Source of the DNA: Sporosarcina sp. ANT_H38
GTDB taxonomy: Bacteria; Bacillota; Bacilli; Bacillales_A; Planococcaceae
Length of the DNA: 64,000 bases
Reading direction: 5' to 3'
NCBI RefSeq assembly: GCF_008369195.1
Contig: NZ_VOBC01000003.1
Span: 62,001 to 126,000, forward strand
The position numbers and the translations under genes are program-made. The notes under the pieces are model-generated. The model searched no databases. It worked only from the letters and a program-made list of their open reading frames with translations, and was not told the DNA's origin. Below, piece after piece: positions 51,458 through 59,186 of this stretch (positions are counted from its first letter, which is position 1; each line of letters opens with the position of its first letter).

Positions 51458-52585
51458 ATGAAACGATTATTTCTTTTCATCCTTTTCATTACTGCAATTT
51501 ATATCACAAAACCATACTGGGAAAAACCAGTCTCACAATATGTCGATATCTCATTTCTGGAACCCATCGATGAAAAAGTCGATGCCCTTTTGAAGACAGA
51601 TTCGCTGAATACAGTGATTCACTACATTAGTGAAATCACGGATAAAGCTGTGTTTTACCTGGTTTCCAAAACTTCTGAAGTAGAAGAATCTATCCCGATC
51701 GCAGAAAAACCGGTGTTGGAAAAACCCGAGAAAACACAGATTTCCATTCACAACATCGAACTCGGGAGTCCAGAAGAAAAAGTGACAGCTGAGCTTGGAG
51801 AACCAATGAGTAATTCTATGAACGAATACGGTACCGAATGGTTCACCTATCACGACCACTATCAAAACTTTGTCATGGTTTCATTCGATGAAAAACGAAC
51901 TGTGAATGCCATTTACACAAATGACGATCTTATTTCATCAACCGCTGGCATCAAATACGGTTCTCTAAAATCTACAGTGCGCGAAACATTTGGCGAACCG
52001 ATTACAGAAATCCGAAAAGGTTTGAACATTTTCATGCTCCAAGAAAGTGAAGGTTTCGACGTCTTTAAATCAGGCGACACCTATACTTATGTTTTTTATG
52101 ATTTGCATCAAAATGATCAAGTAACGGCCATCCAGCTTATTAACGATTCATTGGAAAAGAAAAAAACCGGCATCTATGCCGGCGGTGATACACAATTACG
52201 TAACGGATTTGAACAACAACTTTTCGACTTAACGAATGCTGCACGCGTTCGTCACGGACTTTCCATTCTTAAATGGGAGTCAAACGTAGCAGTGACAGCA
52301 CGCAAACACAGTGCAGACATGGCAGACAATGATTATTTCAGCCATGAAAACAAACAAGGAAAGTCCCCGTTCGACCGGATGAAAGATGACGGTGTCAGTT
52401 TTCGGGGAGCAGGTGAAAACCTGGCGTATGGCCAATCAAGTAGCATTTTTGCACATGAAGGGCTTATGAATTCCGAGGGGCATCGCGAGAATATTTTGCT
52501 AGATACTTACAGCCACCTCGGTACGGGCGTTTCGTTCAATGAAAAATTGCAACCTTATTATACGGAGAACTTTTTGTTAAAATAG
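51458..52585 (+). CDS. ylbC: CAP-domain protein YlbC
   Basis: Membrane-anchored or secreted protein of 375 residues: N-terminal helix (about 4-18), a linker, a CAP-associated domain (about 100-235: IELGSPEEKVTAELGEP) and a C-terminal CAP/SCP domain (about 250-375) with the motifs HSADMADNDYFSH, GENLAYGQ and GHRENIL. Equivalent of B. subtilis YlbC. Activity unknown; the SCP His/Glu cavity is present. AGTAGGAGGCG precedes the ATG. Confidence 0.88.
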   Translation: MKRLFLFILFITAIYITKPYWEKPVSQYVDISFLEPIDEKVDALLKTDSLNTVIHYISEITDKAVFYLVSKTSEVEESIPIAEKPVLEKPEKTQISIHNIELGSPEEKVTAELGEPMSNSMNEYGTEWFTYHDHYQNFVMVSFDEKRTVNAIYTNDDLISSTAGIKYGSLKSTVRETFGEPITEIRKGLNIFMLQESEGFDVFKSGDTYTYVFYDLHQNDQVTAIQLINDSLEKKKTGIYAGGDTQLRNGFEQQLFDLTNAARVRHGLSILKWESNVAVTARKHSADMADNDYFSHENKQGKSPFDRMKDDGVSFRGAGENLAYGQSSSIFAHEGLMNSEGHRENILLDTYSHLGTGVSFNEKLQPYYTENFLLK

Positions 52586-52624
52586 GCTGCGGTGAGCTGA
52601 CTGTGTGATCTGTTGGGCATCAGA
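52586..52624. other. Spacer leading into minisatellite
   Basis: Short sequence between the ylbC stop and array two; no terminator hairpin was recognised here for ylbC. Confidence 0.4.
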
Positions 52625-52792
52625 TATGATCAGTCAGACAGCTTATATGATTGTGCGGAATCCGCTTATGATCGGTTAGACGGCTTATATGATCGGGAGG
52701 AATCCGCTTATGATTGGTTAGACGGCTTATATGATCGGGAGGAATCCTCTTATGATTGGTCAGACAGCTTATATGATCTGTCAGACTCCGCT
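52625..52792. repeat. 21-bp minisatellite, eight units, 42-bp higher-order period
   Basis: Alternating TATGATCGGTTAGACGGCTTA-type and TATGATCGGGAGGAATCCGCT-type units from 52625 to 52792, sitting between convergent ylbC and sodC. One frame reads YDRLDGL-YDREESA heptads from a TTG without a Shine-Dalgarno. Same unit length, alternation and TATGATCGG core as the array at 36.8 kb. Confidence 0.85.
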
Positions 52793-52801
52793 TATATCCG
52801 T

Positions 52802-53359
52802 TTAAGAACCACTTTTTACAACCGCACAGGCAATACGATCACCTGAATCACCCGCTGGATCCGTTTTGTAGTCATCTACTTTTTCGTGAATAACAATCGA
52901 ACTGCCGTCAGCATCGAGAAGGGAGTTTTCTACGCCTAGCTTTAACGTGACTAAGGCAGTTGTCACTTCGGCACTGACTTTACCTTCAGCATCAACTTCG
53001 AGGTTCGGTAAGTCACCTAAATGAAACCCTTTTGGATTATCAAATCCGTGTTCTTTATGCCCTGGATTGAAATGAGCTCCTGTAGATTTAAAATCTGGTG
53101 CTGTACACACAGCCTTTTCATGAATATGAATACCATGTTTGCCAGGCGTCAACCCTTCTGCCTCAATGTTGATCGTTACACCGTCTATTCCATCAACAAG
53201 TTTGACTTCACCAATTTTATCCCCTTTGGTGTTCAAAATCGGCGACGTCACCGATTGGACACTTTCCCCAGCGACCGGTAATTTTTCAACATTCTTTCCA
53301 CAACCACCGGCAATTAAAAGCGCTGACAACATGATGGACAATACAATTTTTTGTTTCAA
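52802..53359 (-). CDS. sodC: Copper/zinc superoxide dismutase-like lipoprotein
   Basis: Extracytoplasmic lipoprotein of 185 residues (lipobox IAGGC, Cys20). Copper ligands His78, His80 and His158, the bridging His96, zinc ligands His104, His113 and Asp116, the disulfide Cys85-Cys178 and the active-site Arg175 are all present with canonical spacing. The B. subtilis paralogue YojM is known to lack two copper ligands; this protein does not, so it is predicted active. Its stop lies nine bases from the end of the minisatellite. Confidence 0.92.
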   Translation of the reverse strand: MKQKIVLSIMLSALLIAGGCGKNVEKLPVAGESVQSVTSPILNTKGDKIGEVKLVDGIDGVTINIEAEGLTPGKHGIHIHEKAVCTAPDFKSTGAHFNPGHKEHGFDNPKGFHLGDLPNLEVDAEGKVSAEVTTALVTLKLGVENSLLDADGSSIVIHEKVDDYKTDPAGDSGDRIACAVVKSGS

Positions 53360-53527
53360 TATAATTCCTCCTCATTATTTCTTCAATAAGGAGGATGGCT
53401 CTAATTCAGTTTAATATGTATAAAACGTAGAATTATTTTCCTATCTTTTCTTTTCATCTATAACAGGTTAAAACAGGATAAAAACCCCTCACCAGGAAAC
53501 TCTTTCAAAACCCGAAAAAATAATCAA

Positions 53528-53575
53528 TAAAACCCGCTGTCAACTCCACTTTCATGGAATTAACAACGGGTTTTT
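53528..53575 (-). terminator. Terminator after purC
   Basis: AAACCCG / CGGGTTT stem with additional TGT/ACA pairing, then a T-rich tail on the minus strand, five bases past the stop. Confidence 0.75.
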
Positions 53576-53579
53576 CTAT

Positions 53580-54263
53580 TTATGCAAGTACCAACTTTTC
53601 AAGATCCATTGGTGCAATATATGTACCATCTTTATAGACGCGCATATTACCCCCAGAAATTTCGTCGATCAGTAGGATGTTACCTGTTTCGCTATCGCGT
53701 CCAAACTCAAGTTTAATATCATACAAGTCAAGACCTTTTGCTGCAAGTTCAGCTTTAACTACACCTGAAATTTCTTTCGTCAATGCTTCAAGTGTAACGT
53801 ATTCATCTGTCGTCAATAGACCGAGTTGCGCAAGTCCATCCTTGTTAATCGGCGGATCTAGGCGGTCATCATCTTTAAGCGTGACTTCTACGAAAGCGTC
53901 CAAAGGTTGTCCTTCTTCGCAATAAGCGCCGTATCTGCGCAAGAAACTTCCGACTGCACGGTATCTGCAAATCACTTCAAGTCCTTTGCCAAACACTTTT
54001 GCTGATCGTACCGTCATCGTTACTTCATCAATATTAGCATCTACATAATGAGTCGGAATGTCTTTATCCGCCATCTTTTCAAAGAAGTATTTCGTCATCC
54101 GAAGTCCGGATTGCCCTGCACCTTCAATCGTTAAGCCGACTGTGTTCGCGCCAGGATCGAAAACCCCGTCTTCTCCAGTTACATCATCTTTAAATTTCAG
54201 TAGTACATTGCTGCCGTCCAACTTGTAAACATCTTTCGTCTTCCCTTTATATATGAGTTCCAT
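53580..54263 (-). CDS. purC: SAICAR synthetase PurC, stand-alone
   Basis: Purine biosynthesis enzyme joining CAIR with aspartate using ATP. It has 227 residues: MELIYKGKTKDVYK at the start, the EVICRYRAVGSFLRRYG motif, and SRDSETGNILLIDEISGGNMR (here GRDSETG...). Normal length is about 230-240. The ATG at 54263 follows AAGGGA; the longer frame upstream is spurious. No other purine gene is adjacent, whereas in B. subtilis purC is within purEKBCSQLFMNHD. It is either relocated or a second copy. Confidence 0.93.
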   Translation of the reverse strand: MELIYKGKTKDVYKLDGSNVLLKFKDDVTGEDGVFDPGANTVGLTIEGAGQSGLRMTKYFFEKMADKDIPTHYVDANIDEVTMTVRSAKVFGKGLEVICRYRAVGSFLRRYGAYCEEGQPLDAFVEVTLKDDDRLDPPINKDGLAQLGLLTTDEYVTLEALTKEISGVVKAELAAKGLDLYDIKLEFGRDSETGNILLIDEISGGNMRVYKDGTYIAPMDLEKLVLA

Positions 54264-54556
54264 GTGTCTGTTCCCTTCTATAGTAGGATGAACGTACACC
54301 TTAGTATAATTGAGAATCGTCATAAGAAAAAGAGTTTTTCTTAAATATCGAAAAATGTTCTTCCTGACACGACAAAAACTTTACGATAGCGGACAAATTA
54401 TACATCAGATGGAAAACTGAGCGACAGTATGTAAAATTTTTCTCACTTATAAAACCTATTAGCCCATTTTATTAATTTCCCACTCGTCTAGTTGCATACA
54501 CTTGTTGTATACTTATTTTAGTAAATCTATGCACATTCGAAAGTGAGTGGAACTTC

Positions 54557-55276
54557 ATGGGCCGTAAATGGAATAATATTAAAGAGAAGAAAGCGTCAAG
54601 AGATGCGGATACGAGTCGTATTTACGCGAAATTCGGACGTGAAATTTATGTCGTGGCCAAACAAGGCGAGCCTGATCCTGAATTGAATCAGGCACTAAAA
54701 TTTGTTGTAGAACGCGCAAAAACATATAGTGTACCGAAAGCGATTATTGACCGCGCGATTGAAAAAGCAAAAGGCGGCTCAGAAGAAAACTTTACCGAGC
54801 TTCGCTATGAAGGATTTGGACCAAATGGCTCGATGGTTATTGTCGATACACTGACAAATAACGTCAATCGTACTGCATCAGAAGTACGTGCTGCATTCGG
54901 CAAAAATGGCGGTAATATGGGCGTCAGCGGTTCCGTTTCTTATATGTTCGACGCTACTGCAGTTATCGGAATTGAAGGCATGACTGCCGACGACGTACTT
55001 GAACTGTTAATGGATGCGGACGTCGAAGTACGTGATATTCTAGATGAAGAAGAATCGGTCATCATCTATGCAGAACCTGACCAGTTCCATGCCGTTCAAG
55101 AAGTTTTAAAGAGTGCCGGCATTACAAAATTCACCGTTGCTGAAATAACGATGCTTGCACAAAATGACTTGACCCTTTCTCCAGAAGCACTTGTACAATT
55201 CGAGAAAATGATTGATGTACTAGATGATTTAGAAGATGTTCAACAAGTGCATCATAACGTCCACTTAGAAGACTAA
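54557..55276 (+). CDS. yeeN: YebC/PmpR-family protein, YeeN type
   Basis: Cytoplasmic protein of 239 residues of the YebC/TACO1 family, which includes ribosome-associated translation factors and DNA-binding regulators. [20 protein letters not shown] then [21 protein letters not shown] and [20 protein letters not shown] identify the YeeN subtype, distinct from YrbC. Length is standard and the ATG has AAAGTGAGTGG before it. Single gene upstream of the dead thiamine locus. Confidence 0.93.
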   Translation: MGRKWNNIKEKKASRDADTSRIYAKFGREIYVVAKQGEPDPELNQALKFVVERAKTYSVPKAIIDRAIEKAKGGSEENFTELRYEGFGPNGSMVIVDTLTNNVNRTASEVRAAFGKNGGNMGVSGSVSYMFDATAVIGIEGMTADDVLELLMDADVEVRDILDEEESVIIYAEPDQFHAVQEVLKSAGITKFTVAEITMLAQNDLTLSPEALVQFEKMIDVLDDLEDVQQVHHNVHLED

Positions 55277-55345
55277 GTGCAGCTGTTCACTCTTTCATTC
55301 ATTTCAATGACATGCTACTAGTAGATTAACAACTTCATACCATAT

Positions 55346-55447
55346 TCGACCATTAGGGGAATCCTTTAAAAGGACTGAGTAACGAGTTCCACTCCGCTAC
55401 CCTTATTCCTTAAACAGGTTGTACCTGAGTAGGGAAGTAGCGTGTCT
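55346..55447 (+). ncRNA. TPP riboswitch (THI element), divergent or decaying
   Basis: Elements in canonical order: TTAGGGG, a TCC/GGA stem, CTGAG, a GAGT/ACTC hairpin, ACCCTT, CCT plus a small AGGT/ACCT hairpin, then GTAGGGAAG. These correspond to AGGGGTGC, CTGAGA, ACCCTT, ACCTGATC and GCGTAGGGAAG of the thi-box. The distance from CCT to GGGAA is the canonical 29 bases. The P1 closing stem is poor and the pyrophosphate-sensor bases deviate. A terminator 30 bases later serves as an expression platform. The thiG and thiF debris downstream strongly supports the call. Confidence 0.72.
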
Positions 55448-55476
55448 TCCTATCAATGCATTCTAACACCATCATC

Positions 55477-55510
55477 AGACCACTTTCCACACCCGGAAAG
55501 TGGTCTTTTT
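55477..55510 (+). terminator. Riboswitch-associated terminator
   Basis: AGACCACTTTCC / GGAAAGTGGTCT stem with loop ACACCC, then TTTTT. Located where a transcriptional TPP switch would have its terminator. Confidence 0.85.
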
Positions 55511-55512
55511 GT

Positions 55513-55645
55513 ATCAAGAAAAGCGTAAGGCGCCGCATAGACCCGAAAAGCGCTGGAGGAAGGCAGCCTAAGTTCGCGACGTCCTGTCGCAACAGCTGCA
55601 TGACCCACTTCGTGTGGGCCTAGGAGCTGGCGCCTGAAGCTAGAC
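55513..55645 (+). repeat. Hairpin cassette, type 3, first copy
   Basis: A 133-bp unit with the shared ends ATCAAGAAAAGCGTAAGGCGCC and GGCGCCTGAAGCTAGAC. The core has two hairpins: GCGAC/GTCGC and CCCAC/GTGGG. It starts three bases after the riboswitch terminator. Confidence 0.85.
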
Positions 55646-55769
55646 ATCAAGAAAAGCGTAAGGCGCCGCCCAGCTCCGACAGGCATAAGACGGTTTACGA
55701 AGAGGGCGCTCTTCTGCCCTCACAGTAAAACGACTTATGACCCGAGGAGTTGGCGCCTGAAGCCTAGAC
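55646..55769 (+). repeat. Hairpin cassette, type 1
   Basis: A 124-bp unit related to 9264-9386: CGACAGGCATAAGACGGTTT and GACTTATGACCCGAGG are retained, while the loop (GAGGGCGCTCTTCTGCCCTC) is a different self-complementary piece. Confidence 0.85.
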
Positions 55770-55892
55770 ATCAAGAAAAGCGTAAGAGCCTTGATAGACC
55801 CGACAAGCGCTGGAGGGCCTTAAGATAAAGGCGCACTTTGCCTTTAACTTAAGGACTGAAGCGACTCGAGGGACTAGGCGCTGAAGCTAGAC
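55770..55892 (+). repeat. Hairpin cassette, type 2
   Basis: A 123-bp unit matching 9387-9510. The core inverted repeat CCTTAAGATAAAGGC has one change in its right arm (CCTTTAACTTAAGG). Confidence 0.85.
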
Positions 55893-56024
55893 ATCAAGAA
55901 AAGCGCAAGGCGCCGCTCAGCTCCGAAAAGCATTGGTGGAAGGCAAGCCTAAGTTCGCGACGTCCTGTCGCAACAGCTGCATGACCCACTTCGTGTGGGC
56001 CTAGGAGTTTGCGCCTGAAGCTGG
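55893..56024 (+). repeat. Hairpin cassette, type 3, second copy (3' end lost)
   Basis: Close copy of 55513-55645 through GCGCCTGAAGCT, then it breaks before CTAGAC and runs directly into thiG coding debris. The last cassette therefore sits exactly at the thiG boundary. Confidence 0.8.
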
Positions 56025-56025
56025 A

Positions 56026-56158
56026 GTTCCGATTAAAATGGCATTTGCGATGAAGCTGGCTATCGATGCAGGACGACTGGGCTAAGAAGTCGGGCTGAAC
56101 GCCCGAGCGCGATTACGCGGTTGCAAGCAGCCCTACGGAAGGACTTGTAACCATTTGA
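56026..56158 (+). pseudogene. thiG: thiG 3' remnant
   Basis: From 56026, PIKMAFAMKLAIDAGRLG is followed by a TAA at 56083. After a frame change, ERDYAVASSPTEGLV continues to TGA at 56156-56158. Thiazole synthase ThiG ends in VKMARAMKLA-EAGR then ASASSP-EGL, so this is its last 40 or so codons with a stop and a frameshift. The other 80% of the gene is gone. It is placed as expected between a TPP leader and thiF. Confidence 0.82.
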
Positions 56159-56355
56159 GCAAAGATATTCTCGCCAGGAGCTTTTTGCTCTAATTGGCCT
56201 ATATGGACAAAAACGAATACGCGTCACGATCGTCAACAACTATATACCAAGTAAGATATTGTGACAGCAAAAAAATGCTGCCGGGTTGCTTGGATGTTGC
56301 TTGACCTAAGTATCTACGGTTGGCAGTTAAGTCATCTTCGTCTTGGACAAAATAT
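56154..56355 (+). pseudogene. thiF: thiF remnant (adenylyltransferase for ThiS)
   Basis: Overlapping the thiG remnant end, FEQRYSRQELFALIGLYGQKRI is the typical N-terminus of ThiF/MoeB enzymes (RYSRQ-LF-IG-GQ). It then passes straight to RVTIVNNYIPSK, equivalent to LTIVDRDYVE about 25 residues later, so the GAGALG nucleotide-binding loop is deleted. TGA at 56262 ends it. A later stretch (LDLSIYGWQLSHLRLGQ) may be the C-terminus in another frame; that part is uncertain. Confidence 0.72.
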
Positions 56356-56368
56356 CACCATACAGTTA

Positions 56369-56413
56369 GAACCAAGAGAATCCGGACTAAAAGGATTCTC
56401 TTGGTTCTTTTTC
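56369..56413 (+). terminator. Terminator of the former thi operon
   Basis: Perfect 15-bp stem GAACCAAGAGAATCC and complement, 9-base loop, then TTTTT. Still intact although the genes before it are not. Confidence 0.9.
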
Positions 56414-56545
56414 ATTCTGTAAAATATAAATTTCCACCCGAAGGAATTTCATTTAACGATTAAGGGTACCATTTCAATACCAGGTTCGTTACAATAAGAG
56501 GTCTATACATTATTTCATCTTCATTTCACCTAACAGGAGGTTGCT

Positions 56546-57403
56546 ATGTTTTTCTTAGAAGCAAAACGTATTATTGTCGTCATCTTTGGTTCCTTGTTAC
56601 TTGCAATCTCTCTTAATTTCTTTTTAATCAATGCAAATGTCTATGCAAGTGGATTTGCAGGCGCTGCGCAGCTTACATCTAGTGTATTTAATGATTTCTT
56701 AGGCATTGAAGTTAGTACCGGTATTCTATTGTTACTATTTAATATTCCGGTCTTTATATTAGGTTGGTACAAAGTAGGCAAAGGCTTTACCATTTATAGC
56801 ATTGTTTCTGTTATTTTTGTTACGATTTTCTTAGAGCTCTTACCCGTCATATCTGTGTCAGACGATATTATTCTAAATGCAGTGTTTGGCGGTGTCATTG
56901 CGGGAGTGGGCGTTGGAATTTCAATGAAACTAGGGGCTTCTACTGGAGGAATGGATATTATCGCTATGGTCCTTTCACGCTTACAAGATAAGCCAATCGG
57001 GACATACTTTTTATTGCTGAATGGTGTGATAATCGTCTTGGCAGGCTTTCTAAATGAACCGGAAAATGCGTTGTATACGATGTTAGCTTTGTATGTAACA
57101 ACAGTCGTAATTGACGCACTCCATACGCGTCACGAAAAAGTAACCGCCATGATTGTTACACAAAAGGCAGACGAATTGCAGCAAGCGATTCATCAAAAAA
57201 TGGTACGCGGCATAACGATTCTACCCGCAAAAGGCGCGTATTCGAAAGAAGATAAACATATGCTTTATCTCGTAATCACTCGTTATGAATTATATGACTT
57301 AGAAAAGATAATTAGCGAAATAGATCCAAACGCATTTACGAATATTGTTCAAACTGCTGGTGTTTACGGATTCTTTAGACGTGAGGGCGATCAAGTTAAA
57401 TAA
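56546..57403 (+). CDS. YitT-family membrane protein
   Basis: Membrane protein of 285 residues with five or six helices (about 8-170; PF02588, YitT/DUF161) and a C-terminal cytoplasmic DUF2179 domain (about 200-280, RGITILPAKGAYSKEDKHMLYLVI). FLINANVYASGFAGAAQL and KLGASTGGMDIIA are family hallmarks. B. subtilis has several paralogues (YitT, YpjC, YqfU, YvjA, YxkD); I cannot tell which this matches. ATG has AGGAGG at seven bases. It is not a thiamine transporter, despite following the thi debris. Confidence 0.88.
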   Translation: MFFLEAKRIIVVIFGSLLLAISLNFFLINANVYASGFAGAAQLTSSVFNDFLGIEVSTGILLLLFNIPVFILGWYKVGKGFTIYSIVSVIFVTIFLELLPVISVSDDIILNAVFGGVIAGVGVGISMKLGASTGGMDIIAMVLSRLQDKPIGTYFLLLNGVIIVLAGFLNEPENALYTMLALYVTTVVIDALHTRHEKVTAMIVTQKADELQQAIHQKMVRGITILPAKGAYSKEDKHMLYLVITRYELYDLEKIISEIDPNAFTNIVQTAGVYGFFRREGDQVK

Positions 57404-57427
57404 TTTCGCAATAGTGAATTGCAACTA

Positions 57428-57469
57428 TTAAAAATGACTAGACATCAATTGATGTCTAGTCATTTTTAA
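57428..57469. terminator. Bidirectional terminator between yitT-like gene and the Ter module
   Basis: Perfect palindrome: TTAAAAATGACTAGACATC, centre AATT, and its exact complement. A- and T-runs are on both ends. Confidence 0.9.
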
Positions 57470-57481
57470 TAAATATCGAAT

Positions 57482-58096
57482 TTACTTCGAACCGGCTTGC
57501 CAACTCATTCCCCAACCATACGCCTGGTCCATTTTGGCGTGTCCCGGAAAATAGTCGACAAGTCTTTTGACACTGAATGTCTCGTTTTGTACATTTTCAA
57601 TCATTGCGATTGCACACATGATTTGTCCGTTGCGATGCTCATCAAGTTTAACGACAATATCTTCTCCACCGCCGTATGTCAACTTGACGATGCCGCCCGC
57701 TTCTGACCAATTAGCCGCGCCCTCATAAATGAATGCATACACAAGCACACGTTTAATATCCTTAATGCGCGAACCATTGATACGTAAATTTTCTCCGGCT
57801 GTGGAAGCCCCCGTACGATCGTCGTGATCAAGCTGAATATAAGGAAAATCTTTCAACGAGCCGAATGCGTTTCCAAGCGCTTGAACACAGCCCTTTTCTC
57901 CCGAATTCAATTCATACAGGCATCCAAGATCTAAATCGAAGTTTTTTTGTCCGCCACCAAACAACGAGGATAGGAATCCGCCACTTTTTACCGCTTTGGA
58001 ACTTTGATTCCAGTTCAGGTTGACCAGAATCTCACCAACATCATTTCCTTTTTTGGATAAATTGATGGACTGTCCTTTTTTCTTCAGTTCGATCAT
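57482..58096 (-). CDS. TerD-family tellurium-resistance/stress protein
   Basis: A 204-residue TerD-domain protein. Calcium-binding site in QLDHDDRTG-type motif with Asp90, Asp92, Asp93 and the GENL Glu at about 102. N-terminus LKKKGQSINLSKKG is typical. TerD proteins act in membrane-associated stress responses with TerC and others. The ATG at 58096 has GGAGGAG five bases upstream. Last gene of the module, 14 bases after telA. It ends before the palindromic terminator. Confidence 0.88.
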   Translation of the reverse strand: MIELKKKGQSINLSKKGNDVGEILVNLNWNQSSKAVKSGGFLSSLFGGGQKNFDLDLGCLYELNSGEKGCVQALGNAFGSLKDFPYIQLDHDDRTGASTAGENLRINGSRIKDIKRVLVYAFIYEGAANWSEAGGIVKLTYGGGEDIVVKLDEHRNGQIMCAIAMIENVQNETFSVKRLVDYFPGHAKMDQAYGWGMSWQAGSK

Positions 58097-58110
58097 GCCG
58101 GCTCCTCCAT

Positions 58111-59181
58111 TCACCTACCGAAATTTTTCATGCTGTCCTGTAGCTGTGCAATCCGTTTCATGCCGTCTTCTCTTGTACGTTTGTTTTCATCTTCAATAGC
58201 TCTCGTTTCCTCGAGCCCTTTCACAATTGTGCTCCAACTTTCTTCAATCGTTTCAATTTTAATACTCGGGCCACCCGCTGTACGAGCGATTTCCACACTT
58301 TGTCTAGCGATATTCTGCGAGTTTTTTAATAGCATTTCATTGGTCCTCTTATCAAGTTCATCCATAGAATCCGCTACAAGTTTTTGACGTTTCGCAGCAA
58401 CCGCTTGGATGATGCCGTTTTTAAATATTGGAATCGTCGTAATGAATGCCGAATTTATCTTCCCAATAAGTTTCGTGTTTCCGCGTTGCAGAACTCGGAG
58501 TTGAGGCGCTGTCTGCAATGCAACCATTCTCGCCATTTCTAGATCATACACCCGTTCTTCCAGTGACTGAATCGCGTTACTCATAGTATCCAGTTCCATC
58601 TGAGCTAATTGATCGCCGCCCGCTGATCTTTGTTCGAGACCTGGAACGAGCGCTCGCAACTCTTCCGCTTTAATCTGTCCGGCCACAACATATTTTTCAA
58701 GTGCCATGTAATAGTTATAGTTTTGGTCATACATTTCATCCATATTGTTTGTTGAACGAATCATTTCGTCCTTATACTTTGAAATCTCGATGTGTATTCC
58801 TTCAATTTCCTTGCCAAGTGTTTGGTATTTGCCAAACACTTTTTCAACTAACTTATCCCCACGTTTAAATATTTTTGCAAATAAACCTTTTGGTTCATCA
58901 AAGTCGTTTTTATCGAATTTATCCATCGTCTTCCCAAGTTGTTTCAACATCACGCCTGAATCAGTTACACTCGAAGAACGCATGGAAGCCAATATGCGAT
59001 CAGCAAAAGTGGAAATTTCAACGGCTGGTTCTTTCCCGAATTCTAATAATCCAGTCTGATTTCTTGTATCGATTGAACGGACTAAGTTTTGGACCTCTGG
59101 ATCCTGTCGTAACTGTAAGCGTAGTGCTTCCGCTTTATTTTCCGTCAGTACTTCCACTTCATAATTCTTTGTTTCTTCCAT
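58111..59181 (-). CDS. yceH: TelA/KlaA-family toxic-anion-resistance protein (YceH-like)
   Basis: A 356-residue, almost all-helical protein of the TelA family. LEKYVVAGQIKAEELR and TAPQLRVLQRGNTKLIGKINSAF are family motifs; long coiled-coil segments span about 95-240. B. subtilis YceH is the counterpart and sits beside yceG as here. Function not established biochemically; it is linked to tellurite, colicin and phage tolerance. ATG at 59181 has AAGGGA nine bases upstream. Starts six bases after the yceG stop. Confidence 0.88.
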   Translation of the reverse strand: MEETKNYEVEVLTENKAEALRLQLRQDPEVQNLVRSIDTRNQTGLLEFGKEPAVEISTFADRILASMRSSSVTDSGVMLKQLGKTMDKFDKNDFDEPKGLFAKIFKRGDKLVEKVFGKYQTLGKEIEGIHIEISKYKDEMIRSTNNMDEMYDQNYNYYMALEKYVVAGQIKAEELRALVPGLEQRSAGGDQLAQMELDTMSNAIQSLEERVYDLEMARMVALQTAPQLRVLQRGNTKLIGKINSAFITTIPIFKNGIIQAVAAKRQKLVADSMDELDKRTNEMLLKNSQNIARQSVEIARTAGGPSIKIETIEESWSTIVKGLEETRAIEDENKRTREDGMKRIAQLQDSMKNFGR

Positions 59182-59186
59182 GACAA

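Noticed and set aside
52613..52846. 77-aa YDR-repeat protein
   Set aside because: It starts at a TTG without a Shine-Dalgarno and runs into the sodC 3' end; kept as a repeat only.
55346..55510. T-box or other leader instead of a TPP riboswitch
   Set aside because: No T-box bulge (TGGNACC-type) sequence is present, while AGGGG, CTGAG, ACCCTT and GTAGGGAAG occur in thi-box order with thiG/thiF debris downstream.
56546..57403. YitT-like gene as a TPP-controlled thiamine transporter
   Set aside because: It belongs to the YitT/DUF2179 family, has its own Shine-Dalgarno and lies after the intact thi terminator; it does not resemble ThiT (YuaJ).
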